Positions 28,379 to 37,900 of a stretch of 64,000 bases of DNA are shown here, one piece after another. This DNA is from Mantamonas sphyraenae. Taxonomy: Eukaryota; CRuMs; Mantamonadidae. Location: assembly GCA_026936335.1 (NCBI GenBank), contig JAPMXV010000072.1, forward strand, positions 186,001 to 250,000, given 5' to 3'. Under the pieces are notes generated by a model, which was not told the origin of the DNA, searched no databases, and saw only the letters and a list, made by a program, of their open reading frames with translations. Positions within the stretch are counted from its first letter, which is position 1, and each line of letters begins with the position of its first letter. The position numbers and the translations under genes are program-made.

Positions 28379-30929
28379 ATGTCACGTCGAAGCACACGAG
28401 CAGGACGGCGACGCAAGGAGGAGGAAGTGGCGAGGGCAATGGCTGCAGAGGAGGAGGAGGAAGAGGAGGAGGTGGAGGTGGAGGTGAGGCGGCGTCAAAG
28501 GGCACATGCGCAGACGCGGACGACGCGGAAACGAAGCCGTGCAGCGGCGGAGGAGGGATGGCAAGGCGGGAAAGCAGGACACAGGGGTCGGCATGTGGGC
28601 AAACATGCACCTGCAGAAGAGGCGGCGGAACAAGGGGATGCAAGCGGAGAGGAGGAGGAGGAGGAGGCGTGGGAGTCGGATTCGGACGACGAGTCGTTCA
28701 TCTCGCAGTCGAGCGACTCGAGCGGAGACGAGGCGGAGGAGGAGGTGACCACGGCAGCAGATGTGTTGGCAGCAGCAAGGCGTGGACAGGGCAGCAGCAG
28801 CAGCAGTGGTGGTGGCGGTGGTGGTGGTGAAGGGTGGGAGGAAGAAGGGGAGGAGGACGAGGAGAGCGGACCGAAGGAGCAACCGAACTATTTGACGGCG
28901 CGACACGGGTTCCCAGCACCGCAAGCGGACGAGGACGGAACGTTTACAGACTCTGATGAGGAGGAGTGGGCAAATCCGCCACGAAACCGGATTGGAAACA
29001 TCCCCATCGAGTGGTACGACGACCTGGACCACGTGGGGTACGACATTCACGGGCGGAAGATCATGAAGAAGAAGGCAAAGGACGCCCTGGACACATTCAT
29101 CGACCGGTCGGACGACCCTTACGACTGGCGCAAGGTGCATGACTATGTGAACGACCAGGACATCACGCTGACGGAGGAGGAGATTGAACTGGTGAACCGT
29201 GTGGTTCGCAGGGAAGCATGCAGATGGGTCATACGACCCGTATGCAGACTATGTGGAATGGTTCACAGACACACCGAGCATCCATCCAATGGTCAACAAG
29301 CCTGAGCCAAAGAGGCGATTCCAACCGAGCAAGATGGAAAACGCACGGATCATGCACATTGTGCGTGGTCTGCGCAGGGGCACCATCAAGACCAAAGCTC
29401 AATGGGAGGCGGAGCAAAGCAAGGAGAAACCTCTGGAGTTGGCGTGGACCGAGGACGAGGTGGACAGTCTGCAGGACGACACAAGGCACATTGCGGCGCC
29501 CAAGCGTGTGCTGCCCAGCCATGCCGAGTCGTACAACCCAGCCGTGGAGTTTCTGCCCACAGAGGAGGAGCGTCTGCAGTGGCAGATGATGCCCAAGGAG
29601 GACAGGCCGTACAACTTTGAACCGACACGATACGACGCCCTGCGCAAGGTGCCGCTGTACACGCAACTGCTGCGGGAGAACTTTGAACGCTGTCTGGATC
29701 TGTACCTGTGTCCACGCACCAAGAAGCGCAAGATGAACGTGGATGCAGAGGATCTGGTGCCCAAGTTGCCCAAGGCGGCCGACCTGAAGCCGTTCCCCAC
29801 GCAGCTGAGCATGGAGTACAAGGGCCACACGGACATGGTGCGTGCCTTGGATGTGCATGCGGCAGGGCAGTGGCTGGCAACGGGGGGAGCAGACGGCACA
29901 GTGCGCGTGTGGGAAGTGGCCACAGGCAGGTGTGTGCGCATGTGGCGCTTTGGGTCGCAGACGGTGCAATGTGTGGCATGGAACCCGGCTGTGGATGTGT
30001 TTGTGCTGGCCATCGCCGTGGGCGAGCGTGTGCTGCTGTGCAACGCGTTGGTGGGCAGCGACGAGGCGAATGTGAACAGCGATGTGTTTTTGATGGGCGA
30101 TGTGGAGGAGGGTGATGAAGGAGAGGGAAAGGAGGAGGAGGAAGAGGAGGGAGAGGACGAGGAGGAGCAGGAGGAGGTGGTGGAGGAGGAAATGGCGAGT
30201 GAGAGCAAGATGGCACCCGTGGTGTGGAAGAAGCTTGCGGTGGGACGGGGAAAGAAGGACAATGGGAAGCGATGGGTGGTGGAGCACAAGTTTGAGGTGA
30301 AGCATGTGGCGTGGCACAGGCGGGGAGACTACTTTAGCACGACGGCGCCGGAAGGAGAGAGCAGGGCGGTGGTGGTGCATCAGTTGAGCAAGCGGAGCAC
30401 TCAGAATCCGTTTAGCAAGTCGTTGGGACGTGTGCAGGCCAGTGTGTTTCATCCCACCAAGCCACTGTTCTTTGTGGCGACGCAACACTATGTGCGCATC
30501 TACAACCTGGTGCGGCAGGAGCTGGTGAAGAAGCTGCAGACGGGAGTGAAGTACGTGAGCACACTGGATGTGCACACGAGTGGAGACCACGTGCTGGTGG
30601 GATCGTTTGACAAGCGTGTGGTGTGGTTCGACCTGGACATGGGCAGCAAACCGTACCGTACGCTGCGGTACCACGCAAAGGCAGTGCGCAGCGTGGCATT
30701 CCATCCACGGTACCCGCTGTTTGCAAGCAGCAGCGACGATTGCCGTCTGCATGTGTTCCACGGCCGTGTGTACAACGACCTGACGCAGAATGCGCTGATT
30801 GTGCCCCTCAAGATCCTGCGTGGGCACAAGGAGGTGGACCACGTGGGCGTGTTGGGTGTCAAGTGGCATCCGACGCAGCCATGGTTGTTTTCCGCAGGGG
30901 CGGACAACCGTGTGGTGATGTGGATGTGA
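28379..30929 (+). CDS. BOP1: Ribosome biogenesis protein BOP1/Erb1 (one-base frameshift)
   Basis: About 849 residues. Seen: an acidic and Arg-rich N-terminus; the BOP1NT domain from about 205 (GNIPIEWYDDLDHVGYDIHG); SYDPYADYVEWFTD; LPSHAESYNP; NFERCLDLYLCPR; DAEDLVPKLP. A C-terminal WD40 propeller runs from about 480 (GHTDMVRALDVH) to the end, with an acidic insertion at about 575-610. BOP1/Erb1 works with PES1 and WDR12 in 60S maturation in the nucleolus. The frame shifts by one base at about 29201-29213; dropping one G of the GGG at 29211-29213 gives a continuous, family-like sequence. The only GT-AG pair that fits would be a 13-bp intron, which I consider implausible. Confidence 0.9.
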
Positions 30930-30962
30930 AAGAGAGGAATGAAGGGAGTTTGTGCATTGACA

Positions 30963-31640
30963 TCAACGGACAAGAGTGAGCTTGCCGGTGATCTTGTCGA
31001 CGTCTTCCTTGGCTGCAGGCCCAATGCCAATGACCGTGCGGCTGCCTGGGGCAAGCTGTGTGCGGCCTGCGTCTGCAATGACGGCGTAGGGGAGATCGGT
31101 GTCGCGTAGGGCGGCAATGACGTCGTCAAACTCCTGTTCGTCGTTGACCTTGACGACAATCTTGGCTGTGCCCTCGATTTGCCAGTGTTGCACGCGGAGG
31201 GCGTTGTGGCGTGTCTGGAGGGCACGCTTGTAGGCACCGAGGGAACCGTGGGCCACCTGAGCGGCCATTTTGCCCGGTTTCATGATGGCTTTCTTGCCCC
31301 CGCGGATGAGATCGCCTCGGACAACCATGATCTGGCGTGGGTTTGTGCCATGGCCAGCCATGAGTTCTTCTTCGGTGAAGGAGAAGGCGGGGAAGGGCAG
31401 GTCGGAGTCTGTGGAGGACACAGAGCAGGAGTCATCGTCGGATGGGGTTGGGGAGGAGGAGGGGGTGGTGGGGGTGGTGGGGGTGGTGGTGGTGGTGGTG
31501 GAGGAGGAGGATTGGTTGGCCAGTGGGGTTGACGGGGTGGCGGAGGCTGGGGTGAAGAGACGGGCAAGGCCGTAGCCGAGGGCCAGGCCCACACTCATGG
31601 CCAGAGCGAGTTTGGGCAGGTTTGCGTCTGTTTGGGACAT
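30963..31640 (-). CDS. PTRH2: Peptidyl-tRNA hydrolase 2
   Basis: Single exon, 225 residues. Seen: an N-terminal membrane anchor (LALAMSVGLALGYGLARL), a Ser/Thr/Pro linker, then the Pth2 domain from about residue 108. The domain has RQIMVVRGDLIRGGKK, KPGKMAAQVAHGSLGAYK, DAGRTQLAPGSRTVIGIGP, and the usual short C-terminal strand. Pth2 cleaves the ester bond of peptidyl-tRNA released by ribosomes. In animals the anchored form sits on the mitochondrial outer membrane, and the anchor here suggests the same. The start faces DMAP1. Confidence 0.93.
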   Translation of the reverse strand: MSQTDANLPKLALAMSVGLALGYGLARLFTPASATPSTPLANQSSSSTTTTTTPTTPTTPSSSPTPSDDDSCSVSSTDSDLPFPAFSFTEEELMAGHGTNPRQIMVVRGDLIRGGKKAIMKPGKMAAQVAHGSLGAYKRALQTRHNALRVQHWQIEGTAKIVVKVNDEQEFDDVIAALRDTDLPYAVIADAGRTQLAPGSRTVIGIGPAAKEDVDKITGKLTLVR

Positions 31641-31814
31641 TAGCCAGGGAGAGGGGGGGGAGGGCGATGGGTTGCGTAGGTTGGGGCAGCGTGAAGCAGA
31701 AGCAATGGTAAGAGGGAGCAGAGAGCGAGAGAGAGGGTCATAGGAGAGGGATCACTGATACAGATGGGGCTCATTGGGGGGGGGGTGTTGGGACCCGCGG
31801 GGCCCGTGTGGTGT
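31641..31814. promoter_or_regulatory. Shared upstream region of PTRH2 and DMAP1
   Basis: About 174 bp if DMAP1 starts at 31815. It has a GA-rich run (31705-31760) and a G8 run. A longer DMAP1 start at 31764 would shorten it. Confidence 0.35.
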
Positions 31815-33294
31815 ATGCAGGATGCCGCAGATATCCTGTTGGGACAGGAGCACAAGGAGGAGAGCAAGAAACAGGCGCGGCAGAAGGAGAAGGAGCTGAA
31901 GCGGGCGGTGGCACGAGCAGCCGCGGCCAAGAAGCGGAGGAAGCAGAAGAAACGGCCGACAGGACTGCACAGGGAGTTGGCCATGTTGAAGGACGGAGAG
32001 GGAGGAGGGGAGGTGGAGACCATGGTGCCATCGGCCACGGTGGAGGAGGCGTTTCAAGCCAAGCGGACGATTGTGGATCCGTCGCAGGAGGTTCACTGGA
32101 AGGAGGAGGCGTACAGGACGAGTGGTGGGATCGTGTTGCGGAATTGGATGAAAAGGGTGGGACGGGAGGCGGTGGAGGAGGAGGTGGTGGTGGAGGGACA
32201 GAGGGGAGGAGGCGGAGGCAGGGAGGGAGAGGTGGAGGGGGAGGGGAGGGTGGTGAAGGAGGACCCGTTTGCACGGTACAGAGTGGGGTTGGATTGGCAG
32301 AGAAGGTACAGCGACAAAGAGTACGAAGAGTACTTTGTGAGCAAGGAGTGGAGCAGGGAGGAGACGGATGAGCTGATGGAGGCGTGCGAGGCGTTTGACA
32401 ACCGGTTCGTGGTGGTGGCGGACCGGGTGGGGTTTGAGCGGAGTGTGGAGGCGATCAAGCAGAGGTACTATCACATTGCACGGACACTGTTGGAAATCCA
32501 TGGCGGGGAGGAGGCACGCAGTCATCCGCTGCGTACAGTGCGGTTTGATGCAGAGTACGAAACACGACGCAAGGCACACCTGCACCAGCTGGCGTCCAGG
32601 CCAAACAGCTACGTGGCACGGCAGAGGGAACTGAAAACAGAAATGGCAAGGATCCAACAGGAACGGACTCTGGCGGGACTGCCAGCAATCATCGATCCGA
32701 ATGATCTGGAGGAAGGGGGAGGGCGGCGACGCAAGCGGAAACGCAACAGGACACGAGGTGGAGGGGGCAGAGGATGGAGACGACGAGGATGATGATGATG
32801 ATGAGGAGGAGGGACGTGGAGGAGGGGGTGGGAATGGAGAGGACGGGAAGGGCAAACAACATCAGCAGCAGCAGCAGCAGCAGCAGGAGGGGAACGGTGG
32901 GACAGGGAGCAGCAAGAGTGCCCTGCCAAGGTTCCTGTGCAATGAGAAACAGCGTGCGAAAAAGGTGGATGTGGCAGGACTGTACACAGTGTCGCAAAAG
33001 CTGTTTTCGCCTGTGCCGGGGATCTCAGCCAAGGCAAACGAACGTGTGGACCTGGCACTCACCGAGTTGGGGATCCCCAGGCAGCCCATGCCCTCGGTGG
33101 AGGTGCTGGAGGCGTTTGAGAACCTGAGGCAGGACATTATGGAAGTGCATGAGCAACGCAAGGTGCTGGAGAAGAAACGGGGAGACCTGCTCAAGGCCAA
33201 GAAGAGGCTGCAGGAGTTGCAGGATGCGACGGGTGGCCTTGCTGTGGCGGCAGCGGGTGAGGCGAGGGGAAGGAAGAGGCAGAGGGTAGGGTGA
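31815..33294 (+). CDS. DMAP1: DNMT1-associated protein 1 / Swc4-Eaf2 (one-base frameshift)
   Basis: About 492 residues from the ATG at 31815 (MQDAADILLG), preferred over 31764 because family members begin just before ADIL. Seen: a basic coiled segment, RPTGLHREL, and DPFARYRVGLDW with YSDKEYEEYF. A SANT/Myb-like domain lies at about 178-225 (WSREETDELMEACEAFDNRF) followed by IKQRYYHI. The C-terminal DMAP1 helix runs about 410-480 (ANERVDLALTELGI). Swc4/DMAP1 is a shared subunit of NuA4/TIP60 and SWR1 chromatin complexes. The frame must move by one base between 32715 and 32767, where two G5 runs lie, and no usable intron exists there. The following segment is acidic with a Gln run. Confidence 0.88.
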
Positions 33295-33355
33295 CGGGTG
33301 ACGGGTGGAGGGAGGGATGGATGCGCAGAGTTGGATACCAAAAAGTTAGAAGAGA

Positions 33356-34930
33356 ATGGACACGGAAAAGACAGTGCAGTTTGTGCAGGAGCAGTTTCAG
33401 TGTGAGTGGAGGGAGGGGAGAGGGAGGGGAGAGGGAGGGACAGCGTGCTGACATGGCTGTGCAGCGACGGTGTTGCCGACGCTGGAGGAGTTTATCAAGA
33501 TCCCGAACCAGTCGCCCGAGTACGACGAGGAGTGGGCAAGCAATGGTCTGCAGGAGCAGGTGGTGGAGCTGTTGACGGGCTGGGTCAAGAGCCAGGAGGT
33601 GGAGGGGCTGACGATGGAGGTGATGGCAGAGGAAGGACGTACGCCACTGATTTACATGTCGTTGGCCGGGACAGGTCAGGAAGACGACCCGAGCCAGCCG
33701 ACTGTGCTGCTGTACGGCCACTTTGACAAGCAACCACCTCTGACGGAGATGTGGGACGATGGCATGGGCCCGTACACGCCGGTGCAGAAGGACGGGAAGC
33801 TGTATGGAAGGTAAATGGCAACGGGAAGGGAGGGAGGGGAAAGAGAGGGGAAACGCAGGGGTGCTGACACGGGAGGGGACAGGGGTGGAGCGGACGACGG
33901 GTATGCAATCTTTGGAGCGGTGACTGCGATGAAGGCGCTTCAGGCACAGGGGGTGGCACACGCACGGCTGGTGACGATCATCGAAGGGTCGGAGGAGAGC
34001 GGGTCGCCAGATCTGCCGTTCTACGTGGATCTGCTGAGCGAGCGGATCGGAAACGTGGAGCTGGTGGTGTGCCTGGACTCTGGGGCGCTGACGTACGATG
34101 CTCTGTGGACGACGACAAGTCTGCGCGGGTACATCGGAGGCACTCTGCGTGTGTCGCTGCTGACGGAAGGCGTGCACAGCGGAGATGGCAGCGGAATCGT
34201 GCCTGGGACCATGCGTGTGATGCGGCTGCTGCTGGACAGGCTGGAGGACGCCAAGACGGGCGAAGTGCATGAACTGTTCCAGGTGGAGATTCCGGAGGAG
34301 CGTACGGCACAGGCCAAGGCGCTTGGGGAGGAGATGGGAGAGACGGTGTGGAAACACTTTCCGTACCAGGAGGGAGCGCAGCCGGTGAGCAAGGACGCGA
34401 CGGAGCTGCTGCTGAACAGGACGTGGAAGGCACAGCTGGCGGTGGTGGGAGCAGACGGGTTCCCCAAGCCTGCAGTGGCAGGGAACGTGCTGCGCTCTGT
34501 GTCTGAGCTGAAGCTGAGCGTGCGCATCCCGCCGACCCTGGACGGGGCCAAGGGGGCTCAGGCGATGAAGGAATTGCTGGAGGCGGATGCACCGTATGGA
34601 GCCAAGGTGGAGTTTGTGGACGTGGAGTACGCAAACGGGTGGAACGCACCGGCGACGGCGGAGTACCTGGAGACGGCGATCGAAAAGGCCAGCCAGGCGT
34701 TCTACGGCAAGCAGGCGTTTGGGTTTGGAGAGGGAGGGTCGATTCCGTTCATGGGCATGCTGGGAGAAAAGTTCCCCGAGGCGCAGTTTATGATCACGGG
34801 AGTGCTGGGACCCAACTCGAATGCGCACGGCCCGAACGAGTTTATGCACATCGAGATGACTGAGCGGGTGGTGGAGTGTGTCGCCTCGGTGATTGCCGAC
34901 CATCGGGTGTACGTGGATGGGCGAGAGTGA
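33356..34930 (+). CDS. CNDP2: Cytosolic M20 metallodipeptidase (CNDP2 type)
   Basis: Exons 33356-33401, 33465-33810 and 33883-34930, with introns of 63 and 72 bp, in phase; 479 residues, near the 475 of animal CNDP2. Seen: zinc-site residues in LLYGHFDKQPP, RGGADDGYA (split by intron 2), IEGSEESGSPDL, CLDSGAL and, near the end, FMHIEMTERVVE. The dimerisation domain carries the GVHSGDGSGIVP loop. It hydrolyses dipeptides such as Cys-Gly and carnosine with Mn or Zn. The stop is five bases upstream of the next gene's start, so that gene's promoter must overlap this exon. Confidence 0.95.
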
Positions 34931-34935
34931 GGCCA

Positions 34936-37900
34936 ATGCAGTTTGAGATGTTGAAACCGGTGGTGCTTGCGTTTTTGCTTCTGGGCTGCTGCGTGCAGAT
35001 TGCCATGGGTGGGTGTGCAGAGAGGACACAGTTGGTGGGGCTGTTGGAGAGCACGGGCACGTCAGTGGTGATGAACAACAAGTGCTACTGTGAGTGGAGT
35101 GGCGTCGACTGCAACGCAACCATGAGTTTCAATGCAACAGAGGCATGCTGTGGCAGCGGAAGGTTTGTGACAGGAATAACGTTGCGTGCAATGTCTGCCG
35201 TGAGTCTTCCGGATTCGGTGCGTGCGTTTGGAGGGCAGCTGAGGCGGTTTGAAATCCTGGGCAGCGTGTCGCCTGTGCCAGTGCTTCCGGAGTGGCTTGG
35301 AGATTTTGCGGCTCTGCAGGTGCTGAAGGTGACAAACGTGGGTCTGGCAAGGGTGCCAGATGCACTGCAGAAGCTGACGGAGCTGCAGGAGTTGGTTTTG
35401 TACGGGAATGTGCTGGAAAGGGTGCCGACTTGGGTTTGGGCGCTGCCGAGGTTGAGCACGCTGGACTGGAGCGAAAACAGTCTGAGCGAGCTGGACGATG
35501 GAGTGGCAAACGCCACGCAGCTTCAGTCGTTGAAGCTGTGGAAGAACGCGTTGGGAACGTTGCCTGAAAAGTTTGGCGAGATGAGGAATCTGCGCACTTT
35601 GGACGTCAGCGAGAACCAGCTGCAGGCGTTTCCAGCGAGCATGGAAGGACTTGGATTGCTTGAGTCGCTGCTTGCGAGCCAGAACCAACTTGCGGCGTTT
35701 GATGCAACGGGCATGGTGTCGCTGGAGACGCTTGTGCTGAACAACAACATCGTGTCGAACCTGAGCCTGTCGTTGGGGAGCCTCCGCCGCCTGAAGCAGA
35801 TCGACATGAGCGACAATGCTCTCGAGTCGCTGCCAGAGGAGATTGGGCAGCTGGGAGCATCGCTTGTGTCCTTGGATGTGACGGGGAATCCGAGACTCCA
35901 GCGTGTTCCCGATTCGATTTGCAACTTGTTCTCTCTGCAGCGACTGGCAATGACAGGGTGTCCCGTGGTGGAGCTTCCAGCAAACATCGGGCGTTTGGGC
36001 AATCTCACGTCGCTGTTGGTGACAGACAGCGAGTTGACGCACGTGCCAGAATCGATTGGGCAGCTGGCAAAGCTGACGGCGCTGTGGTTGGCAGGGTCCG
36101 CGGCGTTGAAGGAATTGCCCGCATCGATGGGCAAGCTGCGGAACTTGGAGTCGCTGTTCTTGAGCTATCTGCCGTTGTCGGAGGTGCCTGGGTGGGTGTG
36201 CAACCTGACGCAGTTGCGTGCTGTCGATTTCAGCTACAACCGGATCCGCACGTTGCCAGCATGCATCGGGGACCTGCAGAAGCTGAATGGACTGGTGCTG
36301 AACAACAACGAATTGGAAACGCTGCCCGAGTCGTTTGTGCAGCTCAAGTCTCTGAACACGCTGAATTTGAAGTTCAACCGGCTGAAGGTGTTGCCACGCG
36401 GATTCGGTGGGCTGTCATTGCTGCACACGCTGGAATTGAGCAACAACCCGTTGACTGCTCTTCCAGATGATCTGACATTGTTGTCTTCGCTGGATGTTCT
36501 GCGTCTGGACAACACAAGCTTGGTGCGACTGCCCGACGGGATGGACGTCATGCGGCTGTCGTGGCTGACGATGGACAACACGCCGCTGAAAAGACTACCT
36601 GCATCCCTGGGCAACCTGGTGACGCTGAGAATCCTTTCTGTGGCACATGCAGAGTTGGAGGAGTTGCCTGCAGAGATGGGGAGGCTGACGAATTTGTCAC
36701 AGATCACCCTCACGGCGAACAGGCTCACCTCGCTGCCTGAACTGGGCCTGATGAAGAGATTGACCTTTTTGGATGTGAGCAACAACTCGCTGAGACATCT
36801 TCCAGAGTCGTTGTGTGATTGTACGGCGCTGAACATCGTGGACGCGAGCGACAACTTGCTGACGATGCTTCCGAGCAAGATGCATCAACTGGTGCGGCTG
36901 AGCACGCTGGACGTGAGCAAAAACATGATCACGGAACTGCCGTTGAGCATGTCAGGGTTGGTGAAGCTGGACACGCTTCTTGTGGATCACAACCTGATCG
37001 CAGGGAGCATGCCCCGTTGGATCTACCGCCTGGCCTCTCTGGTGACCCTGCGTATGGCCAACAATTCGTTGGATGACTTGTTGGCGGGCTACACCTGTTC
37101 TGTGTCGTTCAAGAAGCTTGTGACGCTGGATGTGAGCGGAAACAAGATTGCCGGGAAAGTGCCAGCTTCGTTCTTTTCGTTGCCAGCGCTGCGCAGTCTG
37201 AACTTGGCGCGCAATAGGCTTGTGGGATTTTCACACCTGTGCGGGTCGGCGCTGACGAGGTCCAAGACGTTGGTGAGTGTGGACTTGCACTCGAACCAGT
37301 TTGTGTCGCTGGACGAGGCCGTGCTGAATTTGCGCATGTTGGAGACGCTGGACGCACGTGGGAATCGTCTGAGGGATGTGTTGACTCTGGGAGGGCGGTC
37401 GTTTGCCTCGACACGATTGCGCACGCTCATCCTTCGGGACAATCAACTGCCACGGATCCACTTTGACGCGCGTTCGAGTGCGTTTTCGCAGCTTGTTGAG
37501 CTGGATCTGTCGAACAACACGCACATGTACGGAGACGTGCTTACGATGCCGCGGATGCCTGTGGCGGAGCAGATCGACCTGTCCGACACGGCGTTGGAGG
37601 GCGATTTGAACGGGCTGCCTGTGATTGCCAGCCTTCGTCGACTGGACGTGCACAACACGAGGATCAGCGGTGCATTTGGCGCGTCGTACAACCACATTGG
37701 GTCGTCGAATAGTCTGTGGTATGCGGACGTGCGCAACACGAGCATTGTGCTGGCGAGCGGGGCGACGGACTGGCTGGTCGTGCAAGCGGGCAAGCAATTT
37801 GCCAACGGAAACGTGACGTGCCCCGAAGTGTCAGACACGCGTGGAACGTTGCAGTTCTACTACGAGCCATCCAACTGGATGGAACGGTGCTGGTGCCGCA

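Noticed and set aside
29201-29213. A 13-bp GT-AG intron in BOP1
   Set aside because: It would fix the frame, but it is far below any spliceosomal intron length seen in this window (61 bp and up). A one-base G-run error is simpler.
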